A DNA stretch of 64,000 nt from Phycisphaerae bacterium (GTDB lineage Bacteria > Planctomycetota > Phycisphaerae > UBA1845 > Fen-1342): assembly GCA_022072445.1 (NCBI GenBank), contig JAJVHV010000019.1, positions 62,001 through 126,000 of the forward strand, given 5' to 3'. Below are positions 8,249 through 17,164 of the stretch, piece after piece. The notes under the pieces are model-generated. The model had not been told where the DNA came from. It was given only the letters and a program-made list of their open reading frames with translations, and searched no databases. A program made the position numbers and the translations under genes. Position 1 is the first letter of the stretch; the number at the start of each line of letters is the position of its first letter.

Positions 8249-9490
8249 ATGCGGGAACGCTTCCCACTGAACCGGACGCTGCCCGACGAGGCCGTGCCGG
8301 CGATCCGCGTCGCGCAGGCGCTTGCCAAGGCCGGACACGCGGCGCTGCTGGCGGGCGGCTGCGTGCGCGACCTGCTGCTGGGCGCCGCGCCGCAGGATTA
8401 CGACGTGGCGACCGACGCGCGGCCGGAGCGCGTCAGCGCGTTGTTCAAGACCACGCGGCACGTCGGGGCACAGTTCGGCGTGGTGCTGGTCCGCAGCGGG
8501 AAGCGCTGGATCGAGGTGGCGACGTTTCGCGCCGACGGCACGTACAGCGACGGCCGCCGGCCCGACCAGGTCACGTTTGGCGACGCGCAGCTCGATGCGC
8601 AGCGCCGCGACTTCACCATCAACGGCATGTTTCTCGACCCGCAGCGGCTCGAAGTCATCGACTTTGTGGGCGGAGCCGCCGATCTGCGGGCGCGCGTCGT
8701 GCGGGCGATCGGCGATCCGGCCGAGCGATTCGCCGAAGATCACCTGCGGCTGCTGCGGGCGGTGCGGTTCGCGGCGCGGCTGGAGTTTGCGATCGAGCCG
8801 CGGACAGCGGCGGCCATCCGCGCGGCGGCTCCGTTTCTGGCGCGGGTCTCGGCGGAGCGCGTTCGCGAAGAGCTGGAGCGCATGCTGGCGCAGGAGGGCC
8901 GGTCGCGCGCCTTTGAGCTGCTGAGCGGCGTCGGGTTGCTGACGCACCTGTGGCCCGGTGCTTGGTGGAGCGACGGGCAGCGCGCCGCGGTTGCAGCCGC
9001 GCTGGCGGGGCTGCCGCCGCGCGTCAGCTTCGCGCTCGGCTTCGCGCAGCTGGTCTGCGACCGCCGGCCGGAGGAAATCGAGCGCATCGGGCGGGCGTTG
9101 ACGTTCTCGAACGTCGATCGCGAGACGGTGCTGTGGCTGGTCGAGCACCAGGCCGACCTGGACGATCCGAGCGGCATCGCGCTGGCCGCGCTCAAACGGC
9201 TGATGGCGCACGAGGCGTTTGCCGACCTGCTCGAACACGCGCGCGTCCGCAACGCGAAGCGCCCCAACGCCGGCGCCCGCACCGCCGCGCTTCAGCACCG
9301 CCTCGCCGCGGTCGATCCGGCGCTCGTCCGCCCGCCGCCGTTTGTCACCGGCGACGACCTGCTGGCTGCGGGGGTGCCGCAGGGCCCGCAGTTCAAGCAC
9401 ATCCTGGACGAGCTCTATACGCGGCAGCTTGACGAGACGCTTGCGACGCGCGAGGCGGCGCTGGCGGCGCTGCGGGCGCTGCTGGGTTGA
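8249..9490 (+). CDS. CCA tRNA nucleotidyltransferase / poly(A) polymerase family (class II)
   Basis: This 413-residue class II nucleotidyltransferase adds CCA to tRNA 3' ends or A-tails to RNA. The head domain has LAGGCVRDLLLG and the metal-binding Asp50/Asp52 in PQDYDVAT. The second strand motif RRDFTINGMF is at about 119-128. The neck motif EDHLRLLRAVRFAARL is typical for the family. The start chosen is ATG at 8249, just before the conserved region; the frame is open from 8081, but that part has no family similarity. A CCA-adding role is favoured because the tRNA-Ser in this window lacks an encoded CCA. A PcnB-like or A-adding role cannot be excluded, since Planctomycetes-type genomes may have more than one such enzyme. 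Confidence 0.88.
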   Translation: MRERFPLNRTLPDEAVPAIRVAQALAKAGHAALLAGGCVRDLLLGAAPQDYDVATDARPERVSALFKTTRHVGAQFGVVLVRSGKRWIEVATFRADGTYSDGRRPDQVTFGDAQLDAQRRDFTINGMFLDPQRLEVIDFVGGAADLRARVVRAIGDPAERFAEDHLRLLRAVRFAARLEFAIEPRTAAAIRAAAPFLARVSAERVREELERMLAQEGRSRAFELLSGVGLLTHLWPGAWWSDGQRAAVAAALAGLPPRVSFALGFAQLVCDRRPEEIERIGRALTFSNVDRETVLWLVEHQADLDDPSGIALAALKRLMAHEAFADLLEHARVRNAKRPNAGARTAALQHRLAAVDPALVRPPPFVTGDDLLAAGVPQGPQFKHILDELYTRQLDETLATREAALAALRALLG

Positions 9491-9529
9491 TGCCGGGTCG
9501 CGCGGTGCGCGGCCGGCAGGGAAATGACA

Positions 9530-9558
9530 CGGGACGGCCGGTGGCTCACCCGCCGTCC
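9530..9558. terminator. Probable bidirectional hairpin terminator
   Basis: GGGACGGC (9530-9537) pairs with GCCGTCCC (9551-9558). An inner GGTG/CACC stem closes a GCT loop, with one C-C mismatch between the two stems. It sits between the convergent CCA gene and the secreted propeller gene. There is no strong T-run on either side. Confidence 0.55.
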
Positions 9559-9624
9559 CGCGTACCGTTTGTGCGGCCGGGTGCGCGGCCGTGTCAGGAC
9601 GCGCCGCGACCGCTCACTGCGATG

Positions 9625-11853
9625 TTACGGGCAGACGCCGGTCAGGATGTCGACGAATCCGTCGACGTCGAAACCATTGGCGCTGCCATCACCATTCACG
9701 TCCACCGCGACCGGCGAGCAGGGGCTGCTTCCGCCGGTGAGCACGTCGACGAACGGATCAACGTCGAAGCCGTTGATGCTGCCGTCGCAGTTGGCGTCGC
9801 CGCGGAGATAGAGCGGCTTGAGCGCCACCAGTTCGGCCGTGTTGGCGTGCAGGTAGTAAAGCTTGCCATCGGGGCCGGCGAGCACGCCGCTGCGCGTCGT
9901 GAAGCCGTGGTCGTTGGCAATCTGCGTGTCAAACGCGACCCACGGATCGTTGTAGTCGCCGCCGTCGACCGGCGGAGTGGCTTCGAGCTCGAATCCCACG
10001 CCGTAGATGGCGTCGGTCTGGTTGAAGCCCTGATCCTGGGTGGCGCTGGCCGACTGCGCCGGGTTGTCAATGTCGATCGTGACCGTGCGGTTCGCCGGCG
10101 TCGGATCGTTGATGTTGCTGTACGTCACGGTGACGGTCTGCCAGAAGCAGCGCTCGGGCTTGACCTGTCCGCCGCCGAAGTGATAGGCAAAGTAGCGGCC
10201 GTCGTTGATGTCCCAGCCGAAGTTCCAGCCTCCGGCGAAGTCGCCGGCGAAGTCGCCGTAATACGGCCAGGCGTTGTCGCCCATGCCCTCGCGATACTGC
10301 CGCCACTGGATGCGGACGACATCCTGCGTGGAGTCGGTGAAGTTGTGATACATGCCGACCCAGCCGCCGCCGCCACCCGCCGCGTCGATCGCCGCACACT
10401 GATTCGGATCAGCGCCGGTCGGATCGTCGACGACCTTGGCCACGTCGGTCTGCGGCGCGCCGGGGTCATCTTCCCAGCCGCCCTGCGGCGGCAGGTCGCC
10501 GAGCGTGTAGCTCTCGAAGTCGTCGGCGAAGATCTGCGTCAGGTTGTTGACGTCCGGCCCTTCCGACACGACCACGTCGTCGATGTACATGGCCGAATCC
10601 TCGGCCGGAATGTTGCCGGGGACCTTCATGACCGCAGCGCGGGCCTTGTAGGTGGCGCCGAGGTCGTTATTGCGGCTGTTGGTGCCGCTGACCAGGACTG
10701 TCTCACCATTGCAACACAGGAGCTGGCCATAGACGCGATACTCGCCATACCAGCTCGTCGGGCACTGGCCGTCGGAATAGGTGTACACCTGATCGGTCGT
10801 GGTTCCGCCGCCTGTGTCCTGATAAATGACGACCTGGCCGCTGAAGCCGCCCGTGACGATGCTGTTGTTGTCGAAATCGAGGCAGCCCACGTCATAGAAG
10901 CCGTGGCCGGCGTCGGTGGTGTTGTTGTTGACCGTCACGTTGCCGTTCTGCGGATCGTAGGCATAGAACTCTCCGCCGTAATCGTGCCACGTGTGCGAAT
11001 AGAGCAGGTCGGTGACCGGGTTGTAGATCAGGTGCGAGCGGGCGGCCTTTCCGCCATCGACCTCCCAGATCAGCGAAGCGGCCGTGGCGGTGATCTTGAT
11101 GCCGTAGGCCTCGCCGAAGAAGTCGGTGCCGCTGCCGCTGTCGCCGTTGACGTACAGGCCGTGCTCGCCGCTGGCGAAGGCGTCGGGCACGAACGTCATG
11201 CAGCCCTTGAGCAGGACGGTGATATCGACCGTGTTGTTCCAGTCGAGCGCGCCATCGGCGGCGTTGACGCGATACACCTCGCAGTTAAAACCGTTGCTGC
11301 GGCCGAGAATGTAGAGCTTGCCGTTGTAAAGCACCGGCGTGAGCTGGTCGCGCGAGCTGTAGTCGGCATTGGGCAACGCCGTCTGCCAGATTCGCACGCC
11401 CGTGGCCTTGTTGATGGCGGCGACGTAATCGTTGCCCGCCGCACCGCCACCGAGCACGTACACCGCCGCACCGCCGACGACGGCCGACGAATCGGTGAAA
11501 CCGCCCAGGTTGATGACGGTCGAGCCGTCGGTGGTGGCATTCCAGCGCCACGCGCCGTTCTTGTCCACGCTCGAGAGCTGGCCGGTGAACGACCGCCAGT
11601 AGATGTTGCCGGCGGCGTCGAAGGTCAGCGAGGTGTAGCCGGCGGAGCGGTTGGAGCCGTTGGCCGTGGTGCTGATGCGCCAGGCCTCGGCGGCGCCGCT
11701 GCCGTTGCCGAACATCACGGGAATGTCCGTGGTGCGGGCGCGGCCGAACAGGTCGCCGTTGGCCGTGCCCCACGGCCCTTCGATGTTATCCTGCGCGAGA
11801 GCCACGCCGACGCCAAGCAGCGCCAGCGCCGCCAGGAACTTGACACTTCTCAT
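9625..11853 (-). CDS. Secreted PQQ-like beta-propeller protein with C-terminal dockerin-like tag
   Basis: This 742-residue exported protein starts at ATG 11853, with AGGAGG six bases upstream. A signal peptide (MRSVKFLAALALLGVGVALA) follows; the longer open frame upstream is rejected because it would bury this signal. Residues of about 40-420 contain repeated blades such as AAGNIYWRSF, NGKLYILGR and VTGGFSGQVVIYQD, resembling PQQ/WD-type propellers. A later region of about 465-640 (DDFESYTLGDLPPQGGW, FHFGGG-like aromatic-rich strands) resembles a jelly-roll or concanavalin-like domain. Residues 685-742 are two EF-hand-like repeats, [17 protein letters not shown] and [16 protein letters not shown]. 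No catalytic motif is recognised. Extracellular or surface binding is likely; the ligand is unknown. Confidence 0.8.
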   Translation of the reverse strand: MRSVKFLAALALLGVGVALAQDNIEGPWGTANGDLFGRARTTDIPVMFGNGSGAAEAWRISTTANGSNRSAGYTSLTFDAAGNIYWRSFTGQLSSVDKNGAWRWNATTDGSTVINLGGFTDSSAVVGGAAVYVLGGGAAGNDYVAAINKATGVRIWQTALPNADYSSRDQLTPVLYNGKLYILGRSNGFNCEVYRVNAADGALDWNNTVDITVLLKGCMTFVPDAFASGEHGLYVNGDSGSGTDFFGEAYGIKITATAASLIWEVDGGKAARSHLIYNPVTDLLYSHTWHDYGGEFYAYDPQNGNVTVNNNTTDAGHGFYDVGCLDFDNNSIVTGGFSGQVVIYQDTGGGTTTDQVYTYSDGQCPTSWYGEYRVYGQLLCCNGETVLVSGTNSRNNDLGATYKARAAVMKVPGNIPAEDSAMYIDDVVVSEGPDVNNLTQIFADDFESYTLGDLPPQGGWEDDPGAPQTDVAKVVDDPTGADPNQCAAIDAAGGGGGWVGMYHNFTDSTQDVVRIQWRQYREGMGDNAWPYYGDFAGDFAGGWNFGWDINDGRYFAYHFGGGQVKPERCFWQTVTVTYSNINDPTPANRTVTIDIDNPAQSASATQDQGFNQTDAIYGVGFELEATPPVDGGDYNDPWVAFDTQIANDHGFTTRSGVLAGPDGKLYYLHANTAELVALKPLYLRGDANCDGSINGFDVDPFVDVLTGGSSPCSPVAVDVNGDGSANGFDVDGFVDILTGVCP

Positions 11854-12066
11854 GGTTTTCCTCCTGGGAACCGATATTGGAGATTGGAACCGAGCAGTTC
11901 GAAGAACACACAAGGGAGGGTTTGCGTCCAGACGTCCACCTCCTTTCAATGGCGAGCGCGCCACGGATCGGCACTCGCGCTCCATCCCACGCGCCGCGCC
12001 GCGGCGCTTCCTGTCCCCCGACTTCTTCGGTCCTCTAACTCCCGCCGTTGCACGCCGCGTGCCAGA

Positions 12067-12480
12067 CTACGGCCATTTCGGCAAATCGACGCGGCCGGCG
12101 ACGTCCTGCTGCTCCGGGTCGTCTGGATAATAGGAGCCGGTGCGGCTTCCGCCGCAGCCGGTGCAGACCGGCACGACCGGCATCTTGGGCGGTCCGCCGT
12201 CGCTGGCGGCTTCGAGCCGCGGGATAAAGAGCTTCTTGCAGCCGTGGCAGAACATCCACGGGTAGACGCTGCGTTCCTTGCAGGTGGGGCATTCCCACGG
12301 GGCGCGCTGCTCGCGCTTGGCTGAAGCGCTCACATCCTGCCTACATTTCAGGCAGATGCCGTCGAAGTTGAGCGTGTCGGGAAACGGCTTGGGCGCGCCG
12401 GGCTTGGCGACAAACATCCAGATCGCGCCGCCGATGGCGAGAATTCCGATGACGCCGAGGATCAGGTCGCGCTTGTTCAT
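12067..12480 (-). CDS. Small membrane-anchored protein with four CxxC zinc-ribbon knuckles
   Basis: This 137-residue protein has one N-terminal transmembrane helix (about residues 7-25), followed by a Pro-rich linker and a Cys-rich soluble part. Four CxxC pairs are present: C43/C46, C64/C67, C78/C81 and C106/C109. They suggest two zinc ribbons. It lies between a pseudopilin-like gene and a secreted propeller gene, all on the minus strand, but with separate gaps. The family is not recognised. A structural or redox role at the membrane is possible; no function is assigned. Confidence 0.7.
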   Translation of the reverse strand: MNKRDLILGVIGILAIGGAIWMFVAKPGAPKPFPDTLNFDGICLKCRQDVSASAKREQRAPWECPTCKERSVYPWMFCHGCKKLFIPRLEAASDGGPPKMPVVPVCTGCGGSRTGSYYPDDPEQQDVAGRVDLPKWP

Positions 12481-12565
12481 TTCACAACTGAGTTACCGTT
12501 GATGCCCGCTTAACCGTCGAGGCAGTCGAGTACGCGGTTGGCGGCCATTGACGCTAGTATTGCAG

Positions 12566-13534
12566 CTACTTCCGATCCGCATCCTTGTTCGGCAGTTCGC
12601 GCCATATCTTTTTCACCGTCCGGTAGTTCGCGCTGAGCTCCGGCGGAAAACCGGCCGGCATGAATTGCCCCGGCAACTGCTGACCGTTCTCCAGCGTCCA
12701 CCGTGGTACTCGGCCGCGCCAATCCAGAATCTCACCGTTATACGGGTCCCAGTCCATCCGCGTGCCCGGCTCTGCGGGCAACCACGTGAACGACTTATTG
12801 TTGTCGATCGACTTGTTCGGAATGTCCTGAAGTCGCTCCGGCATTCGCGGCGTCAGAACTGCGACGTGTCCGTCCACGTAAAGTGTGTTTGCGCTGTAGT
12901 CCCTCGGGTGCCGCCATCCGACCATCGTGGCTTCCCAGTTCGGGTAGTCGAACGCCCTGGGTCGGCCGGTGATGCGCCAAGACATGAGCCATTGCGCATT
13001 GAGGCTCCCGAACCAGCTCCACCAGCCATCAATCGCACAGACTTGCCGGGCCCCATCGTTGAACCGGTCCCCAGGATGGTTCCAGTGAATGATCGCGTTG
13101 AGCGCGTAGCTGCCGCGTACTCCCGGTAACGACTGCTGGCCGACGCCGAACTTGTCCACGAAGTTGAAGCCCCAGGCGCTGCCGCGCTCGCGCGCGAGAT
13201 CGTCCGGCCGTTTGTCGCTCGGGCAAAGCGCTGCTTCGTAGGCGCCCAGGTAGCCGGTGTCGAAAAGCACATCAGTCCACGTGAGCATGTTGCGGGCGAC
13301 GCCACCGTCGTCCCATGTCGGGCCGTAGCCCTTGTTGTCGGTCCAGCACGAGTGCATGGCTTGGCCGACCGAGCGCAGGTTCGCCCCACACTTGACGCGC
13401 TTGGCCTGCTCGCGGGCCTGTTGCAGGCCCGGCAGCAGGATCGAGATCAGCAGCGCGATGATCGCGACCACCACCAGCAGCTCGATCAACGTGAAACCCT
13501 GGGGGGCGGCGGACGCCCGGCGTGTCGAGAACAT
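12566..13534 (-). CDS. Type II pseudopilin-like protein with N-terminal methylation motif
   Basis: This 322-residue protein begins with a short basic leader and [18 protein letters not shown]. That is the prepilin signature, with cleavage expected after Gly13 and Glu at mature position 5. Proteins of this kind (DUF1559/type II secretion G-like, H-X9-DG region [15 protein letters not shown] near the C-terminus) are greatly expanded in Planctomycetes. The GGAG site before ATG 13534 fixes the start. The long upstream open frame, which runs to 15670, is antisense to the metalloprotease-like gene and is not coding. The mature body is a globular domain with conserved Trp and Cys. Its role as a secretion pseudopilin or as a surface protein exported by a PilD-type peptidase is not resolved. 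Confidence 0.85.
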   Translation of the reverse strand: MFSTRRASAAPQGFTLIELLVVVAIIALLISILLPGLQQAREQAKRVKCGANLRSVGQAMHSCWTDNKGYGPTWDDGGVARNMLTWTDVLFDTGYLGAYEAALCPSDKRPDDLARERGSAWGFNFVDKFGVGQQSLPGVRGSYALNAIIHWNHPGDRFNDGARQVCAIDGWWSWFGSLNAQWLMSWRITGRPRAFDYPNWEATMVGWRHPRDYSANTLYVDGHVAVLTPRMPERLQDIPNKSIDNNKSFTWLPAEPGTRMDWDPYNGEILDWRGRVPRWTLENGQQLPGQFMPAGFPPELSANYRTVKKIWRELPNKDADRK

Positions 13535-13957
13535 GGCGTGTCTCCTTCGGCCGTGGGGGGTCGCGATGGTCGGGAAAGGCGTGAGGCCGGTGCGACCCGT
13601 CGTGTGCACAGGCACTGTACGGCCGATCTTCTCGGCGGACAAGCTATCAATTCGCATGCCAGAGAGCATTTGGCGACAGCGATTGTCGCTTGTTATGAAC
13701 GCGTGGAGGGACCGCGCCAAGCCCTCCCTGACGGTCGGGCCTCGGCTGGGGGACGCTTCCCACGTTCTCACATTCCCATTTCGCACATTCACACCTCCCG
13801 CGTGGCACGCCGCGTGAACGCCGAGAATCGACGATCCGAATCCGCCACGCGAGTGGCGGGCGCCTCCCGCGTTCGGCATGCGGTGGCTGGGTCGCCGTGC
13901 GGCCAAACCGGTACAATTCACGGGCGCCGGCCGCGACTCACCGACTGGAGGCAGAAC
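13535..13957. other. Divergent intergenic region of 423 bp
   Basis: This gap lies between the pseudopilin-like gene and the metalloprotease-like gene and must carry both promoters. It contains a 6-bp stem hairpin GCGACA/TGTCGC at 13673-13689 and one copy of the dispersed repeat at 13721-13752. No convincing ORF or RNA gene is seen. Confidence 0.6.
13721..13752 (+). repeat. Dispersed GC-rich repeat element, copy 1
   Basis: GCCCTCCCTGACGGTCGGGC is followed by CTCGGCTGGGGG. The same core occurs in reverse orientation at 16125 and 16211, forward at 16382, and in a variant form at 22357. All copies are in intergenic DNA. Confidence 0.75.
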
Positions 13958-16108
13958 ATGCGCTACATCCCCCACACACTGCGGATTCTCACGCTGGCCG
14001 CCGTCGCGACGGTCGCGCTGGCGGAGACCGACCTCGAAGTGACCTACATCGAGCGGACGCCGAAGTACTTCAGCTATCAGGACCACGTGCAGTATTACAT
14101 CAACCACACGTTCAACGACGACTACCTGCCCTACAGCATCGACATCGCCTATGGCCTGTGGGGGCAGAACCAGAACACCAAGCGCTGGCCCGACGCGGGC
14201 GAGACGGTGACGTTCACGGCGTACGTGCTGAACCGCGGGACGACGACGGTCAGTAGTTTTGCCTATACTTGGTACCTGGACGGTGCGTTCTGGGCCTCGG
14301 GCACGTACTCGACGTCGCTGGCGCCGGGGGCAGTGGCCGCGATTTCGCGCAATTGGGCGTGGGATTTCGCGCCGCACACGGTGAAGCTGGCCGTGACGCT
14401 GGCGTCCGACGGGCATCCGTCCAATAACGCGGTGGAGGATTTCACGCACGGGCTGTCGCTCTTCACGTTCATCGACAAGGGCTATGCGGCGGCCTTCAAG
14501 GCGAACACGGTGAATTATCCACAGGCGGACACCGACTCGCTGACCGAGTGGCTTCAGCGGCACCGGGCGCGCATGAACCAGATGTTCGCCGACGCGGGCA
14601 GCCCGCTGCGCTGGCGCTACGACCGGCTCGAGCTGCTGAACGACGGCGCGCCGACGCCGCCCTACGACCGCGCGAACTACGACGGCAACTTTCCGACGCG
14701 CTATTACGCCGGCGACGGCGACGCGCGGCTCAGCGGCTATTACGACGCGAGCGAGGACATCGACTTCGGCCTGCTGCACGAGATCGCGCACCAGCTCGGC
14801 ATCATCGACATCTATCGCATCAACGTGTCGCCCCAGCAGAACCTCGTCAACGGCGCGGGCTACAACAGCACGCCCTGCCTGATGAACGGCGTGAGCCACT
14901 TCATCAGCCCGCACACGGCTCTGGCGATGGGCGCGTGGCATGGAAAGCGGCGCGGCTATTTCGGGCAGTATCTGTTCGCGACGCCCGACAACATCCGCCT
15001 GCGCTTCCTGAGCAACAACGGTCAGCCGTTGAACGGCGCGGCGGTGCGCGTGTATCAGAAGATCGAGAGCAGCGGCGTCGGCGAGCGTATTCCGAACGCG
15101 GTGAAATTCAGCGGCACGACCGACGCGAGCGGCTATTACACACTGCCCAATGTGCCGGTCGACGATTCGCTCTTCTGGGCCGACACGGGCGACGTGCTGA
15201 AGCCCAACCCGTTCGGCTACCTCAGCAACCACGGCGAGAACGGCGTTTTCCTGATCAAGGTCGAGGCGAACGAGTTCGTCGATTACGTCTGGTTCGACAT
15301 CACCGAGGCCAACGTCGCCTACTGGAGCGGGCAGACCGGCACGGCGACGTTCGACCGCCAGACGGCGATCGGCGACGGCGTGCAGAACTTCCCGCCGCCC
15401 GACCTGGCCGAGAACAACGCCGCGAGCTGGGCGAAGTGGGCCCAGGACGGCGCGCTGACACTGAGCGACGACGCGGCGTTCAAGCAGTATGGCGACGCGT
15501 CGCTGCGGATCGACGCGACCGGCGGCTTCGACAATTACGTCCGCTATCCGGGCGACACGCTGGCGAAGTGGGATTTGTCCGCTGTGCAGCAGATTCGGCT
15601 GTGGGCGTACGCGGAGAATGAGAACTGGCCGGGCTTTCAGGAGCTGAGCCCATGGGTACGGCTGGGGCACTATCAGGACGGCTATTTCCAGTGGAAGCCG
15701 ACGAGCGACATTCTGAATAATTCAATCGGGCACTGGGTCGAGTTCGTCATCCCGATCGCGGGCAATGGCACGTGGCAAAAGACGACGAGCGGCGCGCCGT
15801 CGCTCTCCGAGATCAACTACTTCGAGCTGCACGCCGACACGTGGGGCGCGGGGTTCGTGCTGTGGCTTGACGGCGTGCGTTTCGAGCCGTCGCCGCGGCC
15901 CGATCCGGGCGACATGAACTGCGACGGCAGCGTGAACGGGTTTGACGTCGACGGATTTGTGCTGGCGCTGAGCGACGCGGCGGGTTACGCGACGGCGTAC
16001 CCGGATTGCGACATCACGCTGGCGGACTGCAATGCCGACGGCAGCGTCAACGGTTTCGACGTTGATCCGTTTGTCGGTCTGCTGGGCGGCGGGGCGCCGC
16101 GCCCCTGA
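13958..16108 (+). CDS. Secreted metzincin-like metalloprotease with C-terminal dockerin-like tag
   Basis: This 716-residue exported protein starts at ATG 13958, with GGAGG seven bases upstream. The signal peptide ends near ALA at residues 20-22. Residues of about 65-165 resemble a CARDB-type beta-sandwich ([16 protein letters not shown]). A zinc-binding sequence [11 protein letters not shown] spans residues 274-284 and fits HExxHxxGxxD, as in snapalysin-like metzincins. CLMNG some 30 residues later could be the Met-turn. A carboxypeptidase-regulatory-like region ([12 protein letters not shown]) and a CBM-like jelly-roll (about 480-645) follow. Residues 651-716 are the [17 protein letters not shown] tag pair. 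Catalysis is inferred from the motif only; the substrate is unknown. Confidence 0.78.
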   Translation: MRYIPHTLRILTLAAVATVALAETDLEVTYIERTPKYFSYQDHVQYYINHTFNDDYLPYSIDIAYGLWGQNQNTKRWPDAGETVTFTAYVLNRGTTTVSSFAYTWYLDGAFWASGTYSTSLAPGAVAAISRNWAWDFAPHTVKLAVTLASDGHPSNNAVEDFTHGLSLFTFIDKGYAAAFKANTVNYPQADTDSLTEWLQRHRARMNQMFADAGSPLRWRYDRLELLNDGAPTPPYDRANYDGNFPTRYYAGDGDARLSGYYDASEDIDFGLLHEIAHQLGIIDIYRINVSPQQNLVNGAGYNSTPCLMNGVSHFISPHTALAMGAWHGKRRGYFGQYLFATPDNIRLRFLSNNGQPLNGAAVRVYQKIESSGVGERIPNAVKFSGTTDASGYYTLPNVPVDDSLFWADTGDVLKPNPFGYLSNHGENGVFLIKVEANEFVDYVWFDITEANVAYWSGQTGTATFDRQTAIGDGVQNFPPPDLAENNAASWAKWAQDGALTLSDDAAFKQYGDASLRIDATGGFDNYVRYPGDTLAKWDLSAVQQIRLWAYAENENWPGFQELSPWVRLGHYQDGYFQWKPTSDILNNSIGHWVEFVIPIAGNGTWQKTTSGAPSLSEINYFELHADTWGAGFVLWLDGVRFEPSPRPDPGDMNCDGSVNGFDVDGFVLALSDAAGYATAYPDCDITLADCNADGSVNGFDVDPFVGLLGGGAPRP

Positions 16109-16124
16109 TTGGGAGGAGGCAGCG

Positions 16125-16280
16125 CAACCGAGCCCCGACCGTCAGGGAGGGGTTCGACGTCGAGTTGTCATCGGACTCGGTGCAGCGCGCTCGCGACCAG
16201 AGAGGCGGACCAACCGAGCCCCGACCGTCAGGGAGGGGTTCGACGTCGAGTTGTCATCGGACTCGGCGCAGCGCGCTCGC
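16125..16280 (-). repeat. Two 70-bp direct copies of the dispersed repeat, reverse orientation
   Basis: Copies at 16125-16194 and 16211-16280 differ at one base and are 86 bp apart. Each starts with the complement of the CCCTCCCTGACGGTCGGG core and continues into a shared flank GGTTCGACGTCGAGTTGTCA. They lie after the metalloprotease gene and before the sigma factor gene end. Confidence 0.92.
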
Positions 16281-16381
16281 AAACGTCCGAACGAGTGTTA
16301 TTCACGGTGCGCGGCAGAGTGCGGGGTCGACTCCGACGCCGGCAATCCTCGCCGAGACATTGAGACGTGCCGCCGCCCCGG

Positions 16382-16502
16382 ACCCCTCCCTTACGGTCGG
16401 GGCTCGGCTGGGGGCGCCGGCTCGGCTGGGGGCGCCGGCTCGGCTGGGGGCGCCGGCTCGGCTGGGGGCGCCGGCTCGGCTGCGGGCGCCGGCTCGGCTG
16501 GG
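16382..16502 (+). repeat. Dispersed repeat core followed by an 18-bp tandem array
   Basis: The core CCCCTCCCTTACGGTCGGGG at about 16384 runs into GGCTCGGCTGGGGGCGCC, repeated from 16401 at 18-bp steps. There are five full units (the fifth with one change) and a partial sixth ending near 16502. The array lies downstream of the sigma factor stop at 16537. On the minus strand it would read as Pro-Ala-Glu repeats in a frame different from that of the sigma gene. Confidence 0.9.
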
Positions 16503-16536
16503 ACGCGGGTTCCGCTACGGGCGCGGCGCGGATGCG

Positions 16537-17115
16537 TCATGGTGGCGAGTCTGAGCCGGTCGCCAACGCGTTCGACAGCCAGGCCCGCGCCAGGCGCCAA
16601 TCCGCCTCGACGGTCGAAACCGACACGTTCAGCACGTGCGACGTCTCCTCGACCGACATCCCGCCGAAGAAGCGGCACTCGACCACGTCGACCTTGCGCG
16701 GATCGAGCTTCGCCAAGCCCTGCAGGGCTTCGTCGAGCGCGAGCAGATCGAGCGAGCGCGGCGGCTCGGCGGGTTCCACGCTCATGCTCAGCGTCGGCGC
16801 CCCACCGCCGCGCTTTTCCGCGTTTCGGGCCGCGGCGTGATTGACGAGGATTCGCCGCATGGCGCGGGCGGCGACGGCGAGGAAGTGGGCGCGGCCCTTC
16901 CAATCGACGCCGCCGGCGTGGATGAGCCGCAGGTAGACCTCGTTGATCAGCGCCGTGGGCTGGAGGGTGTGATCGGGCCGCTCGCGGCGCAGATAATTGG
17001 CGGCCAGGGCGCGAAGCTCGTCGTAGACCAGCGGGACGAGTTCGGCGGCGGCGCGCTGGTCGCCGGCGGTGAGTTGGAGCAGCAACTGCGTGGTTCTAGA
17101 GCTGTCGGGCGGCAT
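16537..17115 (-). CDS. ECF-like RNA polymerase sigma factor (TIGR02999 type)
   Basis: This 192-residue sigma-70 family protein has region 2 near the N-terminus (LVPLVYDELRALAANYLRR, then ALINEVYLRLI). An RAHFLAVAARAMRRILVNHA segment is characteristic of this ECF-like group. Region 4 follows, with VVECRFFGGMSVEETSHVLN as the helix-turn-helix. It begins at ATG 17115. The kinase-TPR gene stops 50 bp upstream on the same strand. Sigma factors of this group are often encoded beside Ser/Thr kinases, and a sigma/kinase pair also occurs at 45072-48832. The likely control route is kinase signalling to sigma, but no anti-sigma gene is seen. The protein is acidic-aromatic poor and ends in SDSPP. Confidence 0.9.
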   Translation of the reverse strand: MPPDSSRTTQLLLQLTAGDQRAAAELVPLVYDELRALAANYLRRERPDHTLQPTALINEVYLRLIHAGGVDWKGRAHFLAVAARAMRRILVNHAAARNAEKRGGGAPTLSMSVEPAEPPRSLDLLALDEALQGLAKLDPRKVDVVECRFFGGMSVEETSHVLNVSVSTVEADWRLARAWLSNALATGSDSPP

Positions 17116-17164
17116 AGGCAGCGGTCCTGTGTTCGCGACCGGCGGCGCGCGAATCGACGACAGC

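Noticed and set aside
9487-12324. A 945-residue open frame on the plus strand
   Set aside because: It is antisense to the secreted propeller gene, which has a ribosome site, signal peptide and tag. Antisense frames stay open in GC-rich DNA.
16391-16903. A Pro-Ala-Glu-rich extension of the sigma factor
   Set aside because: It lies in a different frame from the sigma gene and derives from the 18-bp tandem repeats.
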